From the NCBI RefSeq assembly GCF_000725285.1, contig NZ_CP007161.1:3634213-3698212 (forward strand): a DNA stretch of 64,000 nucleotides. The letters are read 5' to 3'. A program made the translations under genes and the position numbers. Source of the DNA: Virgibacillus sp. SK37. Its GTDB lineage: Bacteria; Bacillota; Bacilli; Bacillales; Amphibacillaceae. Numbering within the stretch: position 1 is the first letter of the stretch; every line of letters starts with the position of its first letter. Below are positions 17,835 through 24,730 of the stretch, one piece after another. Under the pieces are notes generated by a model that was not told where the DNA came from, ran no database searches, and worked only from the letters and a program-made list of their open reading frames with translations.

Positions 17835-18139
17835 ACAGACCACATCTTTTCTTCGTCCATTAATACCTCATTTTTCCTATTTCTTTTCTTCCTTGATTGG
17901 AATCTAAATTCATTCTTTATGATATTCTGGACAGTTCTAACAAAGTAACCTCTTTTATTCTCAAGCAACTTGTAATATGTATTTTCATTTTCCTTTATCT
18001 TTTCAGTTAGTCTAAGAAACACTAATGCTTCAAAGTCCTCATAATCTTGCATTTTATAAATATTGCAACTTAAAATTCCAGTTCTAATTAAATCTCTACT
18101 ACCAATTATCAACTCCCCGATTTGTTCATTTGTAATCAT
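17828..18139 (-). CDS. sigma-70 region 2-like protein (half of split sigma)
   Basis: A 103-residue protein with a region 2-like core: an acidic helix DYEDFEALVFLRLTEKI followed by RGYFVRTVQNIIKNEFRFQ, the segment that binds core RNA polymerase and melts -10 DNA, then a basic tail. Region 4 follows in an overlapping ORF in the -1 frame. The arrangement resembles the bipartite SigO/RsoA system of B. subtilis. The start has the AGGTAGATATAT leader. A programmed -1 shift at GAAGAAAAG could fuse the two, but coupled translation is simpler. Confidence 0.6.
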   Translation of the reverse strand: MITNEQIGELIIGSRDLIRTGILSCNIYKMQDYEDFEALVFLRLTEKIKENENTYYKLLENKRGYFVRTVQNIIKNEFRFQSRKKRNRKNEVLMDEEKMWSVC

Positions 18140-18170
18140 ATATATCTACCTCCCTTTCCTTAAACCCTCC

Positions 18171-18674
18171 TTAAACCAGATTTTCTAAATGTCTAATATC
18201 TTTCCAATTGTTATACTTACTATTTATTCTCTTTATTTGATTTTCTGTAAGTTCTTCACCGTAATAAACATAATCTTGCATAAAGCAGAAAACCAACTCA
18301 ATCTCCTCATAATCAAAGTTGATACCTTCTTTATTCAATTTGACTAGATGATTATAATACTCTTTTAAGTATCTAGTCATTCTATACTTGTTATCTGCCA
18401 ATTTCACTTCTTCTACATATGGCTTAAAACTACCGTGAATAGAAGTATAGTAACCACCATTAATCCAATCACCCGGTGGTATAGTAGAAGATCCATTTGG
18501 TATTGGTAAAGGTGCATCATTCCTTATATTTTCAATCTCTTCGGAACTCACCCACCTAATCGCATTATCATTATAGAATACATCTAATCTATGTCTTATA
18601 CTTTCTGGTGGTTCGAATGTAACACTAACTTCTTCTCCGTCCCCAAAAACTACACGAACAAAATTATCACTCAT
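18171..18674 (-). CDS. hypothetical prophage protein
   Basis: A 167-residue acidic soluble protein, not recognised. Tyr/Trp-rich segments (DWINGGYYTSIHGSFKPY) and an acidic helical C-terminus are visible. It lies between the ClpP-like protease and the sigma-like pair, with a short spacing that suggests one operon. Confidence 0.6.
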   Translation of the reverse strand: MSDNFVRVVFGDGEEVSVTFEPPESIRHRLDVFYNDNAIRWVSSEEIENIRNDAPLPIPNGSSTIPPGDWINGGYYTSIHGSFKPYVEEVKLADNKYRMTRYLKEYYNHLVKLNKEGINFDYEEIELVFCFMQDYVYYGEELTENQIKRINSKYNNWKDIRHLENLV

Positions 18675-18690
18675 ATCTATCCCTCCCTCC

Positions 18691-19227
18691 TTAAACTAAT
18701 TCTTGAACTATTCCGTATTTAACAGCCTCTTCTGCTGGAATATACCAGTCAGTAACTGTTGACTTCACATTGTCTAACTTCTCTTGATAGAGAGTAGTCT
18801 TTTCTAATACATAATCGTCATATTGCTTTTGTAATCTTTCACACTCTTTTACATTCCTTCTATGTTCCTCAGTCTTCTGAAAGCCTCCAGAAATAATTTC
18901 GTGATACATAAAAGTAGAAAATCTATGTGCAAATCTTTTATGTCCTGCAAGGTAGATAATAAAGCCCATACTCATAGCAGAACCTAAGCAAATTGTATGT
19001 ATTGGTGTTTTACTTGTTTCCATTACAGAGACTAAAGCAAAACCGTCATAAACACTTCCACCAAATGAATTAACTATTAACTCTATTGGTTCTCTTTTAT
19101 ATCCAACTTCCTTTTCCTCTTTTTCTTGATCATAAAGATTAATCTCCAGTATCTTTTGAATAAGACCTCTTACTGATGAACCGTTCACATCTTCTGATAA
19201 TATTAATTTTCTATCTTTACTTTCCAC
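18691..19227 (-). CDS. ClpP-family serine protease
   Basis: About 178 residues. ClpP-fold landmarks are present in order: IELIVNSFGGSVYDGFALV (oxyanion strand GGSV), the nucleophile Ser in GSAMSMGF, the His in FMYHE and the Asp near TVTDWYIPAEEAVKYG. GTG start at 19227 with GGGAGG 9 bases upstream. Phage ClpP homologues often act as prohead proteases, but here it is far from the capsid genes, which have their own XkdF-type protease, and sits next to the sigma-like regulators. It may degrade a regulator or modify the host Clp system; that is inference. Confidence 0.85.
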   Translation of the reverse strand: MESKDRKLILSEDVNGSSVRGLIQKILEINLYDQEKEEKEVGYKREPIELIVNSFGGSVYDGFALVSVMETSKTPIHTICLGSAMSMGFIIYLAGHKRFAHRFSTFMYHEIISGGFQKTEEHRRNVKECERLQKQYDDYVLEKTTLYQEKLDNVKSTVTDWYIPAEEAVKYGIVQELV

Positions 19228-19256
19228 AAATATCAACCTCCCTTTCTTTAACCCTC

Positions 19257-19583
19257 CTAATTCTTCAGATTTTTAAATTCCTCTTCAGATAGTTCTTTTG
19301 AAGAAACTAAAATTATTTTTGTTTTATCTGGTATTAAATGATTTACACCTCTTGCTATACAATCAACATCTAACTTCTTTATATAATCCGTTGTTAAACA
19401 GTCATATATATACTCCATACCATCTCCGTCTACAAATAACTCAATATCAAATCTTCCATTCATATCTAAGAAAATACTCACTCTGTAATATATAATATCT
19501 ATTTGTTCTTCTTGGTCTAAGTCTGAAGAATTAATCTTCGCAAAGAAATTAGCAAATCCTTCAAGTGTACCTTTATCTTCCAT
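19257..19583 (-). CDS. hypothetical prophage protein
   Basis: About 108 acidic residues from an ATG at 19583 with AAGGAGG 8-9 bases upstream. Not recognised. It contains MNGRFDIELFVDGDGMEY, reminiscent of short beta-hairpin domains. It is followed 20 bp later by the ClpP-like gene and is probably in the same operon. Confidence 0.55.
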   Translation of the reverse strand: MEDKGTLEGFANFFAKINSSDLDQEEQIDIIYYRVSIFLDMNGRFDIELFVDGDGMEYIYDCLTTDYIKKLDVDCIARGVNHLIPDKTKIILVSSKELSEEEFKNLKN

Positions 19584-19655
19584 TCTAAATCGCCTCCTTT
19601 TCACAATCTAACAATCTATGTATAAACACCTTGATAAATGGCTATAAACACAAAT

Positions 19656-19704
19656 AGAGCACATCACTACAACCAAACGGGAAAAGGTTGTGATGACATG
19701 CTCT
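19656..19704. terminator. long stem-loop between operons
   Basis: Hairpin with outer arms AGAGCA/TGCTCT and inner ACAACC/GGTTGT and CATC/GATG. On the minus strand it is followed by a U-rich ATTTGTGTTTAT. It probably ends the transcript from 20,274. Confidence 0.5.
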
Positions 19705-19770
19705 AATTTGTACCGTAATATAATAATGGTGTTACAAAATGTTAAAATATAATCTAAGTTTACATACTTA

Positions 19771-20274
19771 TTATTTAAACAAAAGGTGCAGATTTCCTTC
19801 TTTATCTTTCCAAGTTTTATTAATTCTTTTCTTTATTTGTTCCTTTTCTTTTAGCGGCTTCCTTATCATTTGAACGGTCATTAACCAACCAAGAGAACCG
19901 TATGAGAATATAATCCATGCATAAGCCCCATAGTCTACACTACTAAATGCCTTATATATAATAAACCCGACGAGAGGACTAACAACAATGTTAAATACAA
20001 GGATAGATACTGTGTCAAGTCTCCGTTCCTTTTTAAAGTCTATATACTTCTTGGAATTAGTCTTGTAGACAAAGGTAAGCAACAAGTGAAACAGTACACC
20101 TGAGGATAGTAGGATCCCTGAAATAAACAGGCAGTATTGATTGATTGTCATATCAGATACAATATACAGAAATGGAAACAACCCTATAACAAAGAATGAA
20201 ATCATAACACTATACATACCTACTAGCAGAATAAGATACTTAGGCCTTCTATTTATTTGTTTGATATAATTCAT
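19771..20274 (-). CDS. four-helix membrane protein
   Basis: A 167-residue protein with four predicted transmembrane helices (near 14-38, 44-66, 90-110, 120-140), basic N- and C-terminal tails, and no motif I recognise. It stands alone, with an AT-rich upstream region and AAAGGAGA before the ATG. Possible roles are superinfection exclusion or another lysogenic-conversion trait; the sequence does not decide. Confidence 0.6.
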   Translation of the reverse strand: MNYIKQINRRPKYLILLVGMYSVMISFFVIGLFPFLYIVSDMTINQYCLFISGILLSSGVLFHLLLTFVYKTNSKKYIDFKKERRLDTVSILVFNIVVSPLVGFIIYKAFSSVDYGAYAWIIFSYGSLGWLMTVQMIRKPLKEKEQIKKRINKTWKDKEGNLHLLFK

Positions 20275-20375
20275 ATAATCATCTCCTTTATTCTATTATT
20301 GCCAATTTTACAACTTACTATAATTATACCGCACATTCGTTCGAAAAACAGGACCTGAAGCGGATTATGGTATAT

Positions 20376-20402
20376 AAAAAGAACAGGGGATTAGTCCTGT
20401 CC
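20376..20402 (-). terminator. intrinsic terminator of early operon
   Basis: Minus-strand hairpin GGACAGG/CCTGTTC followed by TTTTTATAT, overlapping the 3' end of the 51-residue ORF. It marks the downstream end of the early gene run. Confidence 0.75.
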
Positions 20403-20546
20403 TAAGAAATAAGAAATCATAAAACCTATAAATGGATACATTATAAAAATATCAAGCCAACTTTCAGTGTGAGGAGTAATCCATGACAATTGAATGCTCC
20501 ATACACATAATAAGAGGTAAACAAATATAAACTTAATTATTTCCAC
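20391..20546 (-). CDS. 51-residue membrane protein
   Basis: A small ORF starting with GTG at 20546, GAGGT 8-9 bases upstream, overlapping the end of the previous gene. It has two hydrophobic segments (IIKFIFVYLLLCVW and FIMYPFIGFMISYFL) around a polar PHTES loop. It ends at the operon terminator. The coupled start and clean two-helix pattern support it as a real gene; function unknown. Confidence 0.6.
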   Translation of the reverse strand: MEIIKFIFVYLLLCVWSIQLSWITPHTESWLDIFIMYPFIGFMISYFLGQD

Positions 20547-20724
20547 TCTTATCAACCTCATTTTCTAAATCCACTATATATGAATACTGAACCTTATGAA
20601 GTAATTTAACAATGTCATAATCGCTCAGATTATACTCTTCAATTAGTTCAATGGTGAAGTTCATTAATCTCGATTCTGCTTTAACCATATCAAAATGCTT
20701 TTTCGTAAAAGTCTCAGCCTTCAT
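20533..20724 (-). CDS. hypothetical small prophage protein
   Basis: 63 residues, helical and charged, not recognised. A strong AGGGGAG precedes the ATG. It is followed by an overlapping membrane micro-gene. Confidence 0.5.
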   Translation of the reverse strand: MKAETFTKKHFDMVKAESRLMNFTIELIEEYNLSDYDIVKLLHKVQYSYIVDLENEVDKSGNN

Positions 20725-20740
20725 TTCTTTCCCCTCCTTT

Positions 20741-21010
20741 TTAAATAAACTCTATATCAATTGAAACCCAATCTTCTAAAGACCTAATATCTAAATAATA
20801 TTCACTATCTAGAACTTCGTCTAGCATATCTTTAAGTGTATCAATTAATGTAAGAAACTCTTCTGTTTTATCAGGGAAGGTAAAGAATATGTCCTCTCCA
20901 TTCTCTGAAATAGTACAATTAGGGATAAGTTTTACCTTATCAAGGACTAATGCCCAATCTTCTATATCAACTTGCTCATATGGATACCAAATATGAATAT
21001 AAAGTTTCAT
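20741..21010 (-). CDS. hypothetical small acidic prophage protein
   Basis: 89 residues, very acidic, with Trp/Tyr-rich ends. Not recognised. It may be a DNA-mimic-like or regulatory small early protein, by composition only. Confidence 0.5.
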   Translation of the reverse strand: MKLYIHIWYPYEQVDIEDWALVLDKVKLIPNCTISENGEDIFFTFPDKTEEFLTLIDTLKDMLDEVLDSEYYLDIRSLEDWVSIDIEFI

Positions 21011-21027
21011 TTCTTCTTCACTCCTTT

Positions 21028-21225
21028 CTAACTAAGGAAAAATCCTTGTTTTTCGATTTTCTTCCAATCTTCTTTAGACTTAATTATTTTACGGTACTCA
21101 TTTCTACCAACAGCATTTGCGATTAATTCTATTTCTAAAATTTCCTCTTCAAACTCCTTAACCCATTCCTCAGTGCAAGGTTTAACATTCAAAACTTCTA
21201 CAACTTCATAATCAATTAAATTCAT
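21028..21225 (-). CDS. hypothetical small acidic prophage protein
   Basis: 65 residues, Glu-rich and helical. Ribosome site GAAAGGAG. Its start overlaps the stop of the nuclease-like gene by four bases (ATGA), so the two are translated together. Not recognised. Confidence 0.5.
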   Translation of the reverse strand: MNLIDYEVVEVLNVKPCTEEWVKEFEEEILEIELIANAVGRNEYRKIIKSKEDWKKIEKQGFFLS

Positions 21226-21773
21226 TTTTTCTTCACTCCTTTCTTCATTCTCTTAGTCTTTTTCCAAGTAAGGAAGAGACCGTTATCCTCAAACTCGAAA
21301 TGTTCTTCAATTTGTCTTGAAGTCCATTTAATGTTCCTTTTAGTACTTGGAGAAGAACCGTGTAGTTTTTCATAGCGTCTTCTTAATTTACTTATAAAGC
21401 CATCTCTTACAAAATAGAAACCTAGATACTTTGGAGTTCTTTCTACCCAATAGAACGGTGTATCTGGATTTAAAGACATAAACAACTTTCTTTTTATGTA
21501 ATCTTCTTCACCGGGATATTCCTTCGTATCTATAACAATTTCTGAGCCGTCAGACATTATCACATTGAAGTCTGAAGTGTATGTCATAGCCTGAACCTCA
21601 TTACCTTCAAAGTCCGTATAAGAAGGAATTAGTATATATGTAACATGTGTTCGAATATCCTTAACCAAACCTTCTTCCTTTTTCTTCTTCAAATGAAGAT
21701 AGAAGGCAGTCTCAATATCAGAAGCAAACTCTATACCGTCAATAATTGATTTGTTACCTTTCTTCTTACTCAT
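21222..21773 (-). CDS. DUF1064-type endonuclease-like protein
   Basis: A 183-residue basic protein with a PD-(D/E)xK-like core: SDIETAFYLHLKKKKEEG helix (Glu), TYTSDFNVIMSDG (Asp) and EIVIDTKEYPG (D-x-K). This is the pattern of DUF1064 phage proteins, thought to act like Holliday-junction or branched-DNA endonucleases. It overlaps both neighbours by four bases. The C-terminal 60 residues are very basic, fitting DNA binding. Confidence 0.72.
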   Translation of the reverse strand: MSKKKGNKSIIDGIEFASDIETAFYLHLKKKKEEGLVKDIRTHVTYILIPSYTDFEGNEVQAMTYTSDFNVIMSDGSEIVIDTKEYPGEEDYIKRKLFMSLNPDTPFYWVERTPKYLGFYFVRDGFISKLRRRYEKLHGSSPSTKRNIKWTSRQIEEHFEFEDNGLFLTWKKTKRMKKGVKKK

Positions 21774-22702
21774 AAGCAGTCACCCATACAAGTTTCACAC
21801 TCATATGCAATATGTCCTTTATAGTCATAGCAATTAGGTTCATACTTATCAATAATCTGCTTACATTCAATATGAGACTTAGAAGCAGGTCTCAAGTCTC
21901 CGTTATCATAAAGAACAGGGTCAACTTCCCCCACTTTATTATCGGAGTACTCTATTATGTCCGTTTTCCCCTTCTCAATGTTCTTCCTGAACAAGAAGCG
22001 ATTGTGGTTCTTTTCTTTTTCTAATTTAACTTCTGAAACTCTTCTTATGTACTGCTTAACTTCCTGAAAGGAATTGAATTTTAGAGAGCAAGTCTTATCT
22101 AGCAATGTTTTAGCCTTATAGCCTCCACCACCAGCCTCTGTTGGGTCTCCTTCCCAATCCATTTTATATTCACCTATACAAGCATCTTCAACAACATGAG
22201 AGCCAAATATATGGTGGACTGGTTCTCCTTCACCTTGTTCTAGTATATATATAAAACCACCAAAGTTTCTTATTTTTAATACATTGCTGAAATCTACTAT
22301 CAACCATTTACTACGGTCACTAAAAGGAACACCAAAAGCCTTCATAAAACGGTAAGGCATTACAGACGGTAGAGTTCCAAGTCCTACACGCTTAACTTCT
22401 ATATTCATTTGGTAGTTGAAATCCCACATCCAATCCTTTTGTTTACCAGTGAAATTCCCCTTATGATATGCAGGAATATTCTTGTAAGTTTGAGTATCCC
22501 AACCTCCAAAGTAGAATACAAAATCGAATTTAGCATTACGGGCGAATATATGTTGATCTAATTCGTCCCCCTTTTGTGAAGTCCCATTATCAAAGTGAAA
22601 GCCACTTCCCAATTCTCTTTGAAGTTCTTCTCCAAACAATCTCCAATCTCTTTCAGTTTTTGTTTCTTTACTTCTTCTTTGTATATTTCCTAGTTGTGCC
22701 AT
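21770..22702 (-). CDS. large unrecognised early protein, possible nuclease
   Basis: 310 residues. A region near residues 57-105 reads KFDFVFYFGG ... MNIEVKRVG, the spacing of a D-(n)-ExK nuclease site. The C-terminus carries a Cys cluster (YECETCMGDC) that may bind zinc. Its neighbour is a DUF1064-type nuclease, so a recombination or DNA-processing role is plausible. The ATG is preceded by leader element A. I do not recognise the family. Confidence 0.5.
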   Translation of the reverse strand: MAQLGNIQRRSKETKTERDWRLFGEELQRELGSGFHFDNGTSQKGDELDQHIFARNAKFDFVFYFGGWDTQTYKNIPAYHKGNFTGKQKDWMWDFNYQMNIEVKRVGLGTLPSVMPYRFMKAFGVPFSDRSKWLIVDFSNVLKIRNFGGFIYILEQGEGEPVHHIFGSHVVEDACIGEYKMDWEGDPTEAGGGGYKAKTLLDKTCSLKFNSFQEVKQYIRRVSEVKLEKEKNHNRFLFRKNIEKGKTDIIEYSDNKVGEVDPVLYDNGDLRPASKSHIECKQIIDKYEPNCYDYKGHIAYECETCMGDCL

Positions 22703-22774
22703 AAAGCATCACCTGACCTTTCCCTGTGTATCAACAGGTACTGTCATTGGTGAGTAAATCTTCTATCTATAAGT
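22703..22774 (-). promoter_or_regulatory. repeated intercistronic leader, copy A
   Basis: Between the 65-aa gene and the 310-aa gene. It shares the core ACCAATGACAG(T/C)ACCTGT with copy B, then a hairpin CCTGT-TGATAC-ACAGG, then the Shine-Dalgarno AGGTGAT. Upstream TCACC can pair with GGTGA of the ribosome site. Confidence 0.5.
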
Positions 22775-22781
22775 TTGATAC

Positions 22782-22979
22782 TCAGTATTGGGTGATCCCC
22801 AAGTCATTCTCTAATCGTTCGTAGACCTTCTTAATTGATTTCCCTCTTATTTCGTGGAATATATTGCCGTCCTTATAAACTCTAATTACATAAATATTTA
22901 GAACTGCTATTCTAGTTGTTTTTATATAAAATGAAGGACTAAGTTGCTTATCAGTTACATGCTTTTCTAGAAGAAACAT
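22782..22979 (-). CDS. hypothetical small prophage protein
   Basis: 65 residues, mixed beta/helix, not recognised. Its ATG overlaps the stop of the preceding gene (TAATG), so translation is coupled. Confidence 0.5.
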   Translation of the reverse strand: MFLLEKHVTDKQLSPSFYIKTTRIAVLNIYVIRVYKDGNIFHEIRGKSIKKVYERLENDLGITQY

Positions 22980-23194
22980 TACAGAATTCCTCCTTCTAAT
23001 ACTTTTGATAAATGTGTCTTTAAGACCTCTTTTTGAGTTCCATAAACATATGTATCATTGAAGTTATTTCTATTAGAAGTGAAGATAGCATAAGCCTGTA
23101 ATACTTCGACTTGGCTATATCCCTCTCTGATCAATTCGTCAAAAATAATTTCTTTTACAATTGGGTTGAAACCGTTATTTTTTAAGTTTTCCAT
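22979..23194 (-). CDS. hypothetical small prophage protein
   Basis: 71 residues from an ATG at 23194 (GGGAGGTG 7-8 bases upstream); the longer ORF to 23290 only shadows the previous gene. Central segment EIIFDELIREGYSQVEVLQAYA (helical, possibly a small DNA- or protein-binding domain). Not recognised. Overlaps the previous gene by 20 bases. Confidence 0.5.
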   Translation of the reverse strand: MENLKNNGFNPIVKEIIFDELIREGYSQVEVLQAYAIFTSNRNNFNDTYVYGTQKEVLKTHLSKVLEGGIL

Positions 23195-23690
23195 TGTTAG
23201 CACCTCCCTTGTTAGTTGGATTGTAAAGTAGTACTTCTTTAATTCCTGCTCTCCAACCGAAGCGGTCTTTAGATTTACCAGAAGCGGCATTTATCATTGT
23301 GAACAACCACCATTGTTCTTCACGTGAGAACCCTTTCCAATTTAAAACTGCATTTTTAATGTCCAGTTGTTTATCTGTAAGTTCAATCGCCCAAACTAGA
23401 ACAAGCAACTGCTTCCCGTATAACTTGGAGAGGTAATTGTCACCCTTAACAAATCTAGAAGTCCTTTTACCTTCCTCTTTCAATTGACTGTTAAATATAT
23501 ACTGAACCACTGGTTTGATTAACTCCCATTGTTTGATAGTAAGGACTGCCTTTTCCTCTTCAATTAGTTCCTCTGTATCTTCTATAAAATTGTGCTGTAT
23601 GTAACATTCATGAAATGTAACTACCCTATCTACCACTACTTTGAAATAATGCTCAGTTTGAAATTCTACAAAACCAAATGTATTTTTCAT
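23175..23690 (-). CDS. hypothetical early prophage protein
   Basis: About 171 residues from an ATG at 23690 with GGAGGAGG upstream; the 23732 start lies inside the leader. Helical, rich in Lys/Glu and Trp (GFSREEQWWLFTMINAASGKSKDRFGW). Not recognised. It is the first gene behind leader copy B and the first duplicated regulatory block, so it probably opens an early transcript. Confidence 0.55.
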   Translation of the reverse strand: MKNTFGFVEFQTEHYFKVVVDRVVTFHECYIQHNFIEDTEELIEEEKAVLTIKQWELIKPVVQYIFNSQLKEEGKRTSRFVKGDNYLSKLYGKQLLVLVWAIELTDKQLDIKNAVLNWKGFSREEQWWLFTMINAASGKSKDRFGWRAGIKEVLLYNPTNKGGANNGKLKK

Positions 23691-23761
23691 ATAAACCTCC
23701 TCCTTCTCCTGTATACTTACAGGTGCTGTCATTGGTAAAACTTTATTGTCTAAAGGAGTAG
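23691..23761 (-). promoter_or_regulatory. repeated intercistronic leader, copy B
   Basis: Order on the minus strand: CTCCTT anti-ribosome-site, AGACA, ACCAATGACAGCACCTG, hairpin CCTGT-AAGTAT-ACAGG, then AAGGAGGAGG and ATG. CTCCTT can pair with AAGGAG. It matches copy C over most of its length. Confidence 0.55.
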
Positions 23762-23772
23762 GAAAGTGATTT

Positions 23773-23849
23773 GCTTTATACTTGTACTATTAGTTATCAA
23801 AATGCATTCTCCCCCTTTTTTCTTAATAAAAAATGAAGAAATTTTAAAT
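23773..23849 (-). promoter_or_regulatory. duplicated early regulatory block, copy 1
   Basis: Starts with 32 bases identical to copy 2 (23818-23849), then a conserved GGAGAATG-n-ATTTTGA-(A/T)-A-n-CTAAT-nn-TACA-(A/T)-GTA-n-AAAG. It contains TTGATA and TATAAA at an unusual 14-base spacing and an imperfect TACAAGTA palindrome. Placed 83-160 bases upstream of the gene starting at 23690. Probably a promoter/operator. Confidence 0.5.
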
Positions 23850-23861
23850 TATTTTTTTGCA

Positions 23862-23893
23862 ATAAAAAAGAGTAGAGAATGGTTACTCTACTC
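23862..23893 (-). terminator. intrinsic terminator
   Basis: Minus-strand hairpin GAGTAGAG/CTCTACTC followed by TTTTTTATT, overlapping the stop of the 86-aa gene. Confidence 0.8.
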
Positions 23894-24143
23894 CGTAATA
23901 CACTCCGTACTTATTCATGTACTTCTCAAATACTTGAAATCTCTTCCACATTAAATCGTCCTGCTCCACCAGTAGATACAACTTTTCGTTGTTGTATACT
24001 TCAAATATAAAGTTCTCAACCTTCTCAGGGTCAGCAATTCCTTTCTTAATTTGTTTATACAATTCCGTAAAGGTTAAATAGAATCTTGTATCTTGAAACA
24101 TATTAATATGAGAGTAGTAACCCTCAACATCTATATTAGTCAT
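23883..24143 (-). CDS. hypothetical small prophage protein
   Basis: 86 residues, acidic and aromatic (YGVYYGVE end), not recognised. It is a single-gene unit with its own terminator and, upstream, a perfect 8-bp inverted repeat that may be an operator. Confidence 0.5.
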   Translation of the reverse strand: MTNIDVEGYYSHINMFQDTRFYLTFTELYKQIKKGIADPEKVENFIFEVYNNEKLYLLVEQDDLMWKRFQVFEKYMNKYGVYYGVE

Positions 24144-24183
24144 ATGTATGACCTCCTTGATAATTTATTTTACTTACAACTAC

Positions 24184-24207
24184 AATACTAGCGCACAATC
24201 TAGTATT
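24184..24207. promoter_or_regulatory. inverted repeat AATACTAG/CTAGTATT
   Basis: Perfect 8-bp arms separated by 8 bases, about 45-60 bases upstream of a small gene. Candidate operator; the CTAG core recurs upstream of the next gene. Confidence 0.45.
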
Positions 24208-24240
24208 CTCAAACGCTATTTTAAAAAGTAAATTTTGGCA

Positions 24241-24269
24241 AAAGAAAAGCCGAAGATTAACTCTTCAGC
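24241..24269 (-). terminator. intrinsic terminator
   Basis: Minus-strand hairpin GCTGAAGA/TCTTCGGC followed by TTTTCTTTT at the end of the 116-aa gene. Confidence 0.75.
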
Positions 24270-24615
24270 CGTAGTAATTTGGATCTAATTTCCTAGATAA
24301 ATTCAGACATTTCTGTAATTCCTTTTTATCCACTAAATACTCCCCCATTATCATATCTATGTTGTTAGCAAAGTCTTCATAGGAATGATAGACCTTATTG
24401 AAACATATAAGATTATAACGGACTTGGTAATGGTCTTCCGTATCCTTCATAACTCTCTTCTTAGTAAAGATATATATAAAATATAGATAACTAGGTTCTT
24501 CACCTTCCTTTAATCTTATTCGCTCGAAGCGGGTTAGGATAAAGTTATGATCCTTACTGTAAAATTCAACAAACTGTTGGTCCATGCCTTTCACTCCAAA
24601 ATCCTTTGCTCTCAT
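24265..24615 (-). CDS. hypothetical prophage protein
   Basis: 116 residues, basic N-terminus, several beta-like segments (YLYFIYIFTKKRVM), not recognised. A monocistronic unit with its own terminator and an upstream inverted repeat around a TATTAT-like -10. It is probably an independently regulated early gene. Confidence 0.5.
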   Translation of the reverse strand: MRAKDFGVKGMDQQFVEFYSKDHNFILTRFERIRLKEGEEPSYLYFIYIFTKKRVMKDTEDHYQVRYNLICFNKVYHSYEDFANNIDMIMGEYLVDKKELQKCLNLSRKLDPNYYG

Positions 24616-24631
24616 GAGTAATCTCCCCTAT

Positions 24632-24655
24632 CTAGTGATAATATTGTTACACTAG
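24632..24655. promoter_or_regulatory. inverted repeat CTAGTG/CACTAG around -10 box
   Basis: Arms separated by 12 bases that contain AATATT/ATTGTT, overlapping the presumed promoter of the 116-aa gene. It shares the CTAG half-site with the repeat at 24184-24207. Confidence 0.45.
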
Positions 24656-24700
24656 TACTGTTCTGCGAATATATGTTCTTACCTGTATTTTTTTAAAAAA

Positions 24701-24730
24701 TAAAAAAAGAGTAGAAGTTAATCTACTCTT
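24701..24730 (-). terminator. intrinsic terminator
   Basis: Minus-strand hairpin AAGAGTAGA/TCTACTCTT followed by TTTTTTATTTTTT, overlapping the stop of the SSB-like gene. Confidence 0.8.

Noticed and set aside
23800-23815. Five-codon minipeptides (MHFDN, MNFEI) in the duplicated block
   Set aside because: GGAG is too close to the ATG and the blocks look more like promoters.
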